Part shown: one piece after another, positions 17,057 through 25,544 of the stretch
Layout: each line of letters starts with the position of its first letter
Numbering within the stretch: position 1 is the first letter of the stretch
Assembly: GCA_030428835.1 (NCBI GenBank)
Contig: JAUIEP010000004.1
Span: 1 to 64,000, forward strand
DNA length: 64,000 nucleotides
Direction: 5' to 3'
From: Gammaproteobacteria bacterium
Lineage (GTDB): Bacteria > Pseudomonadota > Gammaproteobacteria > Pseudomonadales > Halieaceae
Position numbers and translations under genes: made by a program
Notes under the pieces: generated by a model
The model's database searches: none
The model's input: the letters and a program-made list of their open reading frames with translations, nothing else
What the model was told of the DNA's origin: nothing

Positions 17057-19587
17057 TCGCTGTCCTCCTTGTGCGGCGGCCACATGGGTTGCGGCCCGGA
17101 GGTGTGGTCGAAGTAACGCTCCGCGAGCCGGCCCGCGGTCTCACTCACCAGGCGCTGCACGCGCGCGAGCAACTGGTCCAGGTCGGCGCGCAGGTATTCG
17201 CCATCGCCCGCATTGGCGAGCGCGGCGAGATCCGCCAGCTGCACACTGGACATCGCTTCCAGCAGCAGGCGCTTCTCCGGCGTCAGCCGCTCTCCGGGCC
17301 TGGCGGGCAGGTCGGAGAGGTGTTCGTTCAGGCGCTCGAGCTGGTAGATCAGCGCGCGCGGGTTGGTCGGTTCCAGCAGCAGCAGGTCGAGGCCGCTGGC
17401 GGTGCTGAACGCGCCCTGGTAACGGCGCCGGTAGGTCATGAGCACTTCCGCGCTGAGCAGCGCGGTCTCCATGACAAGCGCCGCGTCGCTGCCCGGCACG
17501 ACGGGCACCCACAGCGAGCGCATCACCGAGATGGACTGCAGCGCGCGTTCGATGCGCCTGCCCACGTCCATGAAGAGCCACCCCTGCCCGCGCACCATGG
17601 ACTCCTGCGCGAGGCCGGACAGCGCGAGCAGGTGCGTCACCAGGCGCCCCAGCTCTTCCTCCGGCGCCGCGTTGAAGCCGCCGCGCAGGCGCCCGGGCAA
17701 CTTGCCCAGGCCGTCGCTGAGGTCGTTCAGGATGCGTTGCGCGTCCGACGACATGTAATCCTGTACCCGGTTGGAGGACTCCAGCATCGCGCGCAGGGAG
17801 AACACGACGCTGCCGTCGCGCTTCGCGTCCAGCACGACCGACAGCAGTTCGTCCTCGGCGCGCCGGGCCAGCACTTTCTCGTCCAGGAAACCCGGATAGG
17901 TAACGGTCAGGTGCGTCACCGCGCGCAGCAACAGGCCGCGGGTCTGCGCCTGCATGCCGTCTTCCTCGTGCAACTTGGTGAAGACGGTGCGCAGCAGGCG
18001 CAGCGCCGCCTCCGCGCGCTCCGAGTAGCGCCCGAACCAGAACAGGTTTTCCACCACCCTGCTCGGCAGTTGCGCGTCGGTGCCGGCCTGCGCGTCGGTC
18101 CGCGCCACCGGCGTGTCCTCGGGCGCGCTGCGCCGCTCCGGTTCCGACGCCAGTACCCAGGTGTCCTTGCTCAGCGAACCCAGCCGGTTGGTGATTTCGA
18201 ACACCCCCGGTTGCGAGCCGACACGCGTGAGTCCGCCCGGCATGACCGTGTACGACGATTCCCCCGCGACCGCGAAACCGCGCAGCACGGAGGGCAGTGC
18301 GGTGATCTTGCCGCCCTCCCATACCGGCGAGACGGAGGGTTGCAGGTGCGCCTGTGCCACGTACTGCTGCGGATCCGCGAGGATGTCGGCGCGCAGGGCC
18401 GACAGCTCGGCGGCGCTGAGCGTGGCGCCCGGCCGGGTGCGGAACGTCTGGTCGCGATGGGTCGTCTTGACGACGAGGGTCGGGAGGTTGTCGAGCACGT
18501 ACTGTCTGTCGTCGGCGTCGCCGCACCAGAAGGTCGCGACGCTGGGCAGGCGCAGGTCGCGGCCGAGGAAATGGCGCGCCGCCGCGGGCAGGTAGCGCGC
18601 CAGTCCGCGGTTTTCCAGGATGCCCGAGCCCGGCGGGTTGACCACCGCCACGTTGCCCAGGCGCATGACCTCCAACAGCCCCGGCACGCCCAGGCGCGAA
18701 TCGTTGCGCAACTCCACCGGGTCGCACCAGGCGTCGTCCACGCGGCGCAACAGCACGTCGATCCGCGTCAGCCCGTCCAGGGTCTTCAACCACAGATAGC
18801 CGTCGCGGACGGTGAGGTCGCTGCCCTGCACCAGTTGGTAGCCGAGGTGGTTGGCGAGGTAGAGGTGCTCGAAGTAGGTTTCGTTGTAGGCGCCCGGCGT
18901 GAGTACCGCCACCCGCGCGGCTCCCCCGTTGGGATTGAGGGCGTTGATGGTGAGGCGCAGGCTGTGGAAGTACAGCGACAGGCGGTGCACGTGGCTGTCG
19001 CGGAACAGGCTGGGAAACACGCGGCTCATCGCCATGCGGTTCTCCAGCGCGTAGCCGCTGCCGCTGGGCGTCTGCGCGCGGTCCGACATGATGACGACGT
19101 TGCCGTCAGGCAGGCGCACCATGTCCGCGGCGTACAGGATGAGCTGCTGCTCGCCGGAGAGCCTGAGATCCTGGCACTCGCGCAGGAACCCCGGGTGACT
19201 GAAAATCAGCTCGGGCGGGATGACCCCCTCGTGCAGCAGGCTGCGCGCGCCGTACAAATCGCGAAGGACCAGGTCCAGCAGTTCCGCGCGCTCGCGAATA
19301 CCCGACTCGATGTCGTTCCACTCGCGGCTGTCGATGAGCAGCGGTATGGGGTCCATCGCCCACGGCTGTGCGACGAGGCCGTGGGAGTAATCGTTGTAGG
19401 TGGCGCCGTCGTCGCGCAGGATTCGCTCGAGGGTGAGGCGGCGCTGGTTGAACTCCTCGACGCCCAGCTCCGCGACGCTGCCCAGCAGGTAGCGCCAGTG
19501 TTCGCGGGCGTCGCCGTCCGCGCCATAGGCCTCGTTGAAGGCGGTTGCGACTTCGTCGGGGATACTTGTCTGGCGCTGTCGTGGCAT
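17053..19587 (-). CDS. Fused circularly permuted ATP-grasp and alpha-E protein
   Basis: An 844-residue fusion. Residues about 1-510 match circularly permuted type-2 ATP-grasp proteins (COG2308): PWAMDPIPLLIDSREWNDIE, LRDLYGARSLLHEGVIPPEL, VLTPGAYNETYFEHLYLA and VNPPGSGILENRGL. Residues about 525-840 are an alpha-E helical domain (COG2307) opening with SRVVENLFWFGRYSERAEA. At the position where the sister protein (23916-25364) has the Gly-rich nucleotide loop KPANESGGYGMLVG, this one reads KTTHRDQTFRTRPG. ATP binding may therefore be altered or lost. It overlaps the next gene by 4 bases and follows the DUF2126 gene after 50 bases. Role unknown; an amidoligase or its scaffold is the usual prediction. 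Confidence 0.88.
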   Translation of the reverse strand: MPRQRQTSIPDEVATAFNEAYGADGDAREHWRYLLGSVAELGVEEFNQRRLTLERILRDDGATYNDYSHGLVAQPWAMDPIPLLIDSREWNDIESGIRERAELLDLVLRDLYGARSLLHEGVIPPELIFSHPGFLRECQDLRLSGEQQLILYAADMVRLPDGNVVIMSDRAQTPSGSGYALENRMAMSRVFPSLFRDSHVHRLSLYFHSLRLTINALNPNGGAARVAVLTPGAYNETYFEHLYLANHLGYQLVQGSDLTVRDGYLWLKTLDGLTRIDVLLRRVDDAWCDPVELRNDSRLGVPGLLEVMRLGNVAVVNPPGSGILENRGLARYLPAAARHFLGRDLRLPSVATFWCGDADDRQYVLDNLPTLVVKTTHRDQTFRTRPGATLSAAELSALRADILADPQQYVAQAHLQPSVSPVWEGGKITALPSVLRGFAVAGESSYTVMPGGLTRVGSQPGVFEITNRLGSLSKDTWVLASEPERRSAPEDTPVARTDAQAGTDAQLPSRVVENLFWFGRYSERAEAALRLLRTVFTKLHEEDGMQAQTRGLLLRAVTHLTVTYPGFLDEKVLARRAEDELLSVVLDAKRDGSVVFSLRAMLESSNRVQDYMSSDAQRILNDLSDGLGKLPGRLRGGFNAAPEEELGRLVTHLLALSGLAQESMVRGQGWLFMDVGRRIERALQSISVMRSLWVPVVPGSDAALVMETALLSAEVLMTYRRRYQGAFSTASGLDLLLLEPTNPRALIYQLERLNEHLSDLPARPGERLTPEKRLLLEAMSSVQLADLAALANAGDGEYLRADLDQLLARVQRLVSETAGRLAERYFDHTSGPQPMWPPHKEDSE

Positions 19588-19637
19588 CGGTGCCCGGGCT
19601 TGCTGGAGTTGTCCCGATTATTGCGGAATTGGCCCTG

Positions 19638-22600
19638 TCAGGCCAACGGGCGCCGCAGGTCCAGTGTATGCGGGTATTCGCCGGCCGGTTCCTCGGCCGG
19701 GGGCGCCATCGGCCGCGAGCCGTGCTCGTGCGGGAAGAACTCGCGGATACTGTCGTAGTCCGCCAGCGGGGGGATGACATGGGGGGTGTGGCCGTAATCC
19801 CAGAAGCGGTTCACGCGCCGTGCCTCGGCCTCGAAAGCGTTGACGGGCAGCGTGTCGTAGCTGCGCCCCCCGGGGTGGGATACGTGGTAGGTGCAGCCGC
19901 CCACCGAGCGGCCGTTCCAGGTGTCGACCAGGTCGAACACCAGCGGCGAGTGCACACCGATACGGGGGTGCAGCGCCGACGGCGGTTGCCACGCCCGGTA
20001 GCGCACGCCGGCCACGTATTCTCCCTTGCGGCCGGTGTTGCGCAGTGGCACGCGGCGGCCGTTGCAGGCGAGCACGTAGCGCTCCGGGGTCAGTCCGGTC
20101 AGCTTGACCTGCAGCCGCTCCACGGACGAGTCGACATAACGCGAGGTGCCGAAGCTGCTCACCTCCTCGCCCAGCACGTGCCAGGGTTCGATCGCCCAGC
20201 GCAGTTCCAGGTTGATATCGCCGATGTCGACATTGCCGTAGTGCGGAAAGCGGAACTCCTCGAAGGCGGCGAGCCAGTCGAGCTGGAAGGGGTAACCGTG
20301 CTCGTTGAGGTCCTCCACGACCTCGCGCAGGTCCGCCCAGACATGGTGTGGCAGCATGAAGCGGTCGTGCAGCAGCGTGCCCCAGCGCACGAGTTCACCG
20401 CGGTAGGGTTTCTTCCAGAAGCGCGCCACCAGGCAGCGCAACAGCAGCACCTGCACCAGCGCCATGCGCGAGTGCGGGGGCATTTCGAAGCCGCGGAATT
20501 CCAGCAGGCCGAGCCGGCCCGTTGCGCTGCCCGGCGCGTACAGCTTGTCGATGCAGAACTCGGAGCGGTGGGTATTGCCCGTGATATCGATCAGCAGGTT
20601 GCGCATCAGGCGGTCGACCAGCCAGGGCTGCGCCACCTCGTTCTCCGGGAACTGGCTGAAAGCGATTTCCAGCTCGTACAGCATCTCGTCGCGGCCCTCG
20701 TCCACCCGCGGCGCCTGGCTGGTCGGGCCCAGGAACAGGCCGGAAAACAGGTAGGACAGGCCCGGGTGGTGTTGCCAGTAGGTGACCAGGCTGCGCAGCA
20801 GGTCGGGGCGCCGCAGCAGCGGGCTGTCCTGGGGGGTCCTGCCACCCAGGGTGACGTGGTTGCCGCCGCCGGTACCGGAATGGCGGCCGTCGAGCATGAA
20901 CTTTTCCGTGCCGAGTCGCGCCAGTCGCGCCTCTTCGTACAGCGCCGTCGTGTTGTCGACGAGTTCGCGCCAGCTGCCCGCGGGATGGATGTTGACCTCG
21001 ATCACGCCGGGATCCGGCGTCACCAGCAGGCGCACGAGTCGCGGGTCGCGGGGCGGTTCGTAGCCCTCGATCACGACCGGCAGTTTGAGCTCGCGCGCGG
21101 TGTCCTCCACCGCGGTGATGAGGTCGATATAGTGCTCCAGGGTTTGCAGCGGCGGCAGGAACACGTGCACCTTGCCGTCGCGCGGCTCGACGCACAGCGT
21201 CGTGCGCACAATCCCCTGCGCCGCGCGCTCGTCTGGCGGGACTGCGCTCGCCGCCTGCTCGTGCACGCGCTGGCGCACCTGTGCCGCGTCGGGCAGCGGT
21301 TCCCGGGGCGCGAACGGGTCGCGTTCCGGGCGCATCGTGTCCTCTTCGCGCTCGGGTTGCAGGAGTGCGTCCAGCGGCAGGCGCAGGCCCATGGGCGAGT
21401 CGCCGGGCACCAGGTAGACGCGCTCCGCGCGCAGGCGCCACTCGCTGCTGCGCCAGTGCCTGCCCTCGTCGCGCTCCAGCGGCAGCAGATAGCCCGTCGG
21501 CTCATTGAGGCCGCGACTGAGCAGACGCGCCAGGCGCCGGCGCTCGCCGGGGTCCTTGAGATTCGCCCGCGCGGGGTCGAGGTTGTCGGGCACCTGCTGC
21601 TCCTGCCACAGGTAGTAGAGCTGGTCCTCGAAGGCCGGCGCGATGTACTCCTCCCGCACGCCCAGCGCCGCCGCCAGTCGCTGCATGAAGGCCCGGGCTG
21701 CACTCAGTTCATGACCGTAGTCCCGGTCGACGCGCGCCAGCAGGTCGGCCTGCTGCCACAACGGCTCCCCGTCCGCGCGCCAGAAGCAACCCAGCGCCCA
21801 GCGCGGGGTGGGCTCGCCCGGGTACCACTTACCCTGGCCGTAGTGCAGCAGGCCCCCGGGGGCGAAGCGTTCGCGCAGCCGCACCAGCAGATCCTTGGCC
21901 AGCTTCAGCTTGTGCTCGCCCAGCGCGTGGGTATTCCACTGGGCGGAGTCCATGTCGTCGATGGACACGAAGGTGGGTTCGCCGCCCATGGTCAGGCGCA
22001 CGTCGCCGTCTGCGAACTCCCTGTCGACCGCGTCGCCCAGTGCATTGATCGCGGCCCAGTCGTGGTCGCTGTAGGGTTTGGTGACGCGCGGGTCTTCGTG
22101 TACACGCATCACGTCGTTGACGTAGCTGAACTGGACCTCGCAGGGATCCGTGGCGCCGGTGATCGGGGCGGCGGATATCGGGCTGGGGGTGCAGGCCAGC
22201 GGGATGTGGCTCTCGCCGGCAAAGAGGCCGGAGGTCGGGTCGAGGCCCACCCAGCCCGCGCCGGGCAGGAACACCTCGCACCAGGCGTGCAGGTCAGTGA
22301 AGTCGTTTGCTGGCCCGGATGGGCCGTCCAGCGAGGTCATGTCGGGCGCGAGCTGCACGAGATACCCGGAACAGAAGCGCGCCGCGAGACCGAGGCGACG
22401 CAGGATCTGTACCAGCAGCCAGCCGGAGTCGCGGCAGGACCCGCGCGCGAGGCGCAGGGTTTCCTCGCAGCTCTGCACCCCGGGCTCCATGCGCACGTTG
22501 TACTCGATATCGCGCTCCAGGCGCTGGTTCAGCTCAACCAGGAAGTCGATGATGGGGCGCTTGTCGCGGGACACGCCGGCCAGCCACTCGTCGAGCAGCG

Positions 22601-22973
22601 GGCTGTCCTCTTCGGTCTCCAGGTACGGCCCCAGTTCCCGGCGCAGGTGGCGGTCGTACGTGAACGGGTAGTGCTCGGCGTACTCCTCCACGAAAAAATC
22701 GAACGGGTTGATCACCGTCATGTCGGTGATGATCTCGACCTCCACGCTCAGGTGGTCCTGCTTCTCGGGAAACACCAGTCGCGCGAGGAAGTTGCCGAAG
22801 GGATCCTGCTGCCAGTTGATGAAGTGCTCTTCCGGCTGGATCTTCAGCGAGTAGCTGTAGATGCGGTTGCGACAATGCGGTGCCGGGCGCAGGCGCAGCA
22901 CATGGGGGGAGATCGTTACCGCGCGGTCAAAGCGGTAGTAGGTGTTATGCCTTACGGCAACGCGAATGGCCAA
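19638..22973 (-). CDS. Large transglutaminase/DUF2126 protein
   Basis: This 1,111-residue protein has a transglutaminase N-terminal domain (RVAVRHNTYYRFDRAVTISP, FGNFLARLVFPE) and a transglutaminase core with intact Cys (LARGSCRDSGWLL), His (TDLHAWCEVF) and Asp (WVGLDPTSG). A long DUF2126 region from about residue 300 contains LTMGGEPTFVSIDDMDS, YGQGKWYPGEPTPRWALG and GGGNHVTLGG; GTGGGNHVTLGG looks like a glycine-rich active-site loop. DUF2126 has glutamine-synthetase-like features in published predictions, so the protein may couple peptide ligation with cleavage. It is the third gene of the operon, between the alpha-E gene and the fused ATP-grasp gene. Function not established. Confidence 0.85.
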   Translation of the reverse strand: MAIRVAVRHNTYYRFDRAVTISPHVLRLRPAPHCRNRIYSYSLKIQPEEHFINWQQDPFGNFLARLVFPEKQDHLSVEVEIITDMTVINPFDFFVEEYAEHYPFTYDRHLRRELGPYLETEEDSPLLDEWLAGVSRDKRPIIDFLVELNQRLERDIEYNVRMEPGVQSCEETLRLARGSCRDSGWLLVQILRRLGLAARFCSGYLVQLAPDMTSLDGPSGPANDFTDLHAWCEVFLPGAGWVGLDPTSGLFAGESHIPLACTPSPISAAPITGATDPCEVQFSYVNDVMRVHEDPRVTKPYSDHDWAAINALGDAVDREFADGDVRLTMGGEPTFVSIDDMDSAQWNTHALGEHKLKLAKDLLVRLRERFAPGGLLHYGQGKWYPGEPTPRWALGCFWRADGEPLWQQADLLARVDRDYGHELSAARAFMQRLAAALGVREEYIAPAFEDQLYYLWQEQQVPDNLDPARANLKDPGERRRLARLLSRGLNEPTGYLLPLERDEGRHWRSSEWRLRAERVYLVPGDSPMGLRLPLDALLQPEREEDTMRPERDPFAPREPLPDAAQVRQRVHEQAASAVPPDERAAQGIVRTTLCVEPRDGKVHVFLPPLQTLEHYIDLITAVEDTARELKLPVVIEGYEPPRDPRLVRLLVTPDPGVIEVNIHPAGSWRELVDNTTALYEEARLARLGTEKFMLDGRHSGTGGGNHVTLGGRTPQDSPLLRRPDLLRSLVTYWQHHPGLSYLFSGLFLGPTSQAPRVDEGRDEMLYELEIAFSQFPENEVAQPWLVDRLMRNLLIDITGNTHRSEFCIDKLYAPGSATGRLGLLEFRGFEMPPHSRMALVQVLLLRCLVARFWKKPYRGELVRWGTLLHDRFMLPHHVWADLREVVEDLNEHGYPFQLDWLAAFEEFRFPHYGNVDIGDINLELRWAIEPWHVLGEEVSSFGTSRYVDSSVERLQVKLTGLTPERYVLACNGRRVPLRNTGRKGEYVAGVRYRAWQPPSALHPRIGVHSPLVFDLVDTWNGRSVGGCTYHVSHPGGRSYDTLPVNAFEAEARRVNRFWDYGHTPHVIPPLADYDSIREFFPHEHGSRPMAPPAEEPAGEYPHTLDLRRPLA

Positions 22974-22980
22974 GTTGGGA

Positions 22981-23919
22981 CTATTCCTCGGGGGGCAGGA
23001 ACCAGCTTTCGACGATGACGTCGTGGAGTTCGTTGATGCGGAGCTGGAAACGGTCTATGAAGCGGTGCAGTTCGTCGCGGCTTGCGCCCCCGACGGGGAA
23101 ACGAGCGAGGCTGCGCCGGGCGCCTTCCAGCAAGCGCGATGCCTTCGCGCGGTTCTTCAGGGGGTGCAGCTCCCTGCGCATGCGATCCAGGCAGAAATGT
23201 ACGGAGCGCGGCAGCGTGCGGTCGCGCAGGACGAACTGGACGACCGCATCGCTCTCGATCTGCGGCCCGACCGTCCGCCGGAACGTGCCCAGGGCGGACA
23301 GCGAATCGAGCAGGCTGGCCCAGATGAGCGGATCCACGGCGGTCAGGTGTCGCTCCTCGCGCAGCAGCACGCCGGCGCCGACGTCGATCACGCGGGTGGT
23401 CATGTCGGCGCGCTCCAGCAGGTGCCCAAGCTGGATGAAACGGTACGCGTGATCGCGGCACAGCGTCGTCATGATGAGCCCCATGATCATCTGGCAGCGC
23501 GAGATCACCTGGTCGAGGAACTGCTGGCGATGGCGGCGCCCGACCGAGGACTCGGCGTAGTCGCGCGTGTACAGGTAGAGCTCGTTGACGTGTTCCCAGA
23601 CTTCCTTCGGGAGCACGTCGCGCGTGGTGCGGATATTCTCGCGCGCGGCGCCGACCGAGCTGTAGATGCTGCCGGGGCTCTCGGGGTCGGCAATGAGAAA
23701 GCCCAGCACGTTCGTCTCGTTGAAGGCGCGGTGCTTGTCGAGGAAGATCTGGTCGGCATCCTGGATGCGCACCAGGATATCCCAGCCCGGCGCCGCCGAT
23801 TTCGGAATGTCCATGGCCAGGTGGGCGTAGGAACGCACCAGGCGCGCCGTGTCCTCGGCGCGTTCGAGGTAGCGCGCGCTCCAGTACAGTCGTTCGGCGA
23901 CCCGCGAAAGCATTGTCAT
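22981..23919 (-). CDS. Alpha-E domain protein (COG2307)
   Basis: A 312-residue all-helical protein with the diagnostic start MTMLSRVAERLYWSARYLER and then AEDTARLVRSYAHLAMD. Later helices include REERHLTAVDPLIWASLLDS and RRELHPLKNRAKASRLLEG. The ATG at 23919 overlaps the upstream ATP-grasp stop (ATGA), fixing the start; the frame is open further upstream but only as a shadow of that gene. Alpha-E proteins have no known enzyme activity and almost always accompany COG2308 ATP-grasp proteins, with which they may form a complex. A second copy of this domain is fused in the 17053-19587 gene. Confidence 0.88.
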   Translation of the reverse strand: MTMLSRVAERLYWSARYLERAEDTARLVRSYAHLAMDIPKSAAPGWDILVRIQDADQIFLDKHRAFNETNVLGFLIADPESPGSIYSSVGAARENIRTTRDVLPKEVWEHVNELYLYTRDYAESSVGRRHRQQFLDQVISRCQMIMGLIMTTLCRDHAYRFIQLGHLLERADMTTRVIDVGAGVLLREERHLTAVDPLIWASLLDSLSALGTFRRTVGPQIESDAVVQFVLRDRTLPRSVHFCLDRMRRELHPLKNRAKASRLLEGARRSLARFPVGGASRDELHRFIDRFQLRINELHDVIVESWFLPPEE

Positions 23920-25364
23920 TTGGACGCCTCCACGATCCAGGTGTCCTTGCTGCCGCCGCCCTGGGACGAGTTCACGACGAGCGAACCCTTGACCATGGCC
24001 ACGCGGGTGAGGCCGCCCGGCGTCACCCAGGTGTCGCGTCCGCTCAGGATAAACGGTCGCAGGTCGAGGTGGCGCGGTTCCACACTGTTGTTGATGTAGG
24101 TCGGCGCGGTGGACAGGGACAGGGTGGGCTGGGCGATATAGTTGCGCGGGTTCTTCTCGATGAGCCGCGCAAATTCCTGGCGCTTCTTCTGCGTGGAATG
24201 TGGCCCGACCAGCATGCCGTAGCCGCCGGATTCGTTCGCGGGCTTCACAACCAGTTTGTCCAGGTTGTTCAGCACGTAATCGCGCTCCTTCGGGCGCATG
24301 CACAGGTAGGTCTTGACGCTGGCGATCGCCGGCTCCTCCTTGAGGTAGTAGCGGATCATGTCGGGTACGAAGGCGTAGACCACCTTGTCATCGGCGACAC
24401 CGCTGCCCGGCGCGTTGGCGATGGCCACGTTGCCCGCCTTCCAGGCCCGCATCAGGCCGGGTACCCCCAGCACCGAGTCCTCGTTGAAGACCTCGGGGTC
24501 GATAAACAGGTCATCGACCCGGCGGTAGATGACATCGACGCGCTCAGGGCCGTCCACCGTGCGCATGTACACGCAATCGTCGCCGTCGACGAACAGGTCC
24601 GGGCCCTCCACCAGTTCGGCGCCCATGCCGCGGGCGAGGAAGGAGTGCTCGAAATAGGCGGAGTTATAGATGCCGGGGGTGAGTACCACGATGCAGGGCC
24701 GCCGCTGCGAGCGCGGCGACAGCGACGACAGCGCGCCGTACAGGCGGGTGGGGTAGTCATCCACGGGGCGGATATCGTAGTGCTCGAACAGCTCGGGCAG
24801 CACGCGCTTGGTGATCTCGCGGTTCTCGAGCATGTAGGACACGCCGGAAGGTACGCGCAGGTTGTCCTCCAGCACATAGAACTTGCCGTCCTTGTCGCGA
24901 ATCAGGTCGGAACCGCAGATGTGGGCCCACACGCCGAAGCGCGGCGAGACCCCCTTGCACTGCTCGCGGTAGTTGCCGGACTCCAGGATCGTCTCGGCGG
25001 GGACAATGCCATCCTTGAGGATTTTCTGGCGGTTGTAGATGTCGTCGATGAAGGCGTTCAGCGCCTTGCAGCGTTGCGCCAGGCCCTTGCTGACCTGCTT
25101 CCATTCCCGGCCCGAGATCACCCGCGGGATGATATCGAACGGCCAGGAACGGTCGATGTTCTTGCCCTCACTGTAGATTGTGAAGGTGATGCCCATGTCC
25201 TTGATGGCCAGTTCCGCCTCGGTGCGCCGGGACTCGACCTCCTCGCGCGTCAATCCGCTCAGGAGGTTGACGGCACGCCGCGCCGCCACTCGTGGCTGGC
25301 CCTTGGCAGTTATCAGTTCGTCGAAGAAGTCTTTGCTCTGGTAGCTCTTCCAGCTTCTGGGCAT
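23916..25364 (-). CDS. Circularly permuted type-2 ATP-grasp protein (COG2308)
   Basis: This 482-residue protein starts MPRSWKSYQSKDFFDELITA. It has the family hallmarks: KNIDRSWPFDIIPRVISGRE, RFGVWAHICGSDLIRDKDGK, VLEDNLRVPSGVSYMLENRE, VLTPGIYNSAYFEHSFLARG and the glycine-rich nucleotide loop LVVKPANESGGYGMLVG, followed by RDTWVTPGGLTRVAMVKGSL. These enzymes are predicted ATP-dependent amide/peptide ligases with unknown substrates. It heads a five-gene operon (ATP-grasp, alpha-E, transglutaminase/DUF2126, fused ATP-grasp/alpha-E, transglutaminase) with 4-base overlaps between genes one and two and between genes four and five. The start at 25364 was chosen because the upstream extension is not conserved-looking. 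Confidence 0.9.
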   Translation of the reverse strand: MPRSWKSYQSKDFFDELITAKGQPRVAARRAVNLLSGLTREEVESRRTEAELAIKDMGITFTIYSEGKNIDRSWPFDIIPRVISGREWKQVSKGLAQRCKALNAFIDDIYNRQKILKDGIVPAETILESGNYREQCKGVSPRFGVWAHICGSDLIRDKDGKFYVLEDNLRVPSGVSYMLENREITKRVLPELFEHYDIRPVDDYPTRLYGALSSLSPRSQRRPCIVVLTPGIYNSAYFEHSFLARGMGAELVEGPDLFVDGDDCVYMRTVDGPERVDVIYRRVDDLFIDPEVFNEDSVLGVPGLMRAWKAGNVAIANAPGSGVADDKVVYAFVPDMIRYYLKEEPAIASVKTYLCMRPKERDYVLNNLDKLVVKPANESGGYGMLVGPHSTQKKRQEFARLIEKNPRNYIAQPTLSLSTAPTYINNSVEPRHLDLRPFILSGRDTWVTPGGLTRVAMVKGSLVVNSSQGGGSKDTWIVEASK

Positions 25365-25394
25365 CGGTTCGCATCGGTCTGAACAGGTTGGCAG

Positions 25395-25400
25395 AGTATA
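25395..25400 (-). promoter_or_regulatory. Candidate -10 box of the ATP-grasp/alpha-E operon
   Basis: On the minus strand TATACT stands about 30 bases before the ATP-grasp start, in the divergent spacer shared with glyA. No good -35 is seen at the expected spacing, so an activator may be needed. Confidence 0.4.
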
Positions 25401-25511
25401 GCGCAGCGCCCCGGAAATTGATGCAGCACGGGACCGGGATCGCTGTATCGCGCGCGCACCAACATGAGGCATGCGGCGATCACCCTCTTTATGCGCGCAG
25501 CTGCTTTGCGC

Positions 25512-25517
25512 TAGAAT
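25512..25517 (+). promoter_or_regulatory. Candidate -10 box for glyA
   Basis: TAGAAT lies 28 bases before the glyA start, within CTAGAATGCCGCGCTTTCAC. A very similar string (CTAGAATGGCCGCCCTTTCAC) precedes ribA at 33448, which supports a shared promoter type. The -35 region is unclear. Confidence 0.4.
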
Positions 25518-25544
25518 GCCGCGCTTTCACGCGGGGGACGCAAC

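Noticed and set aside
17071-23018. Two very long plus-strand open frames (895 and 1,157 codons) opposite the ATP-grasp/transglutaminase operon
   Set aside because: They are antisense to genes with intact catalytic motifs, have low-complexity His/Arg/Gln composition and no ribosome-binding sites.
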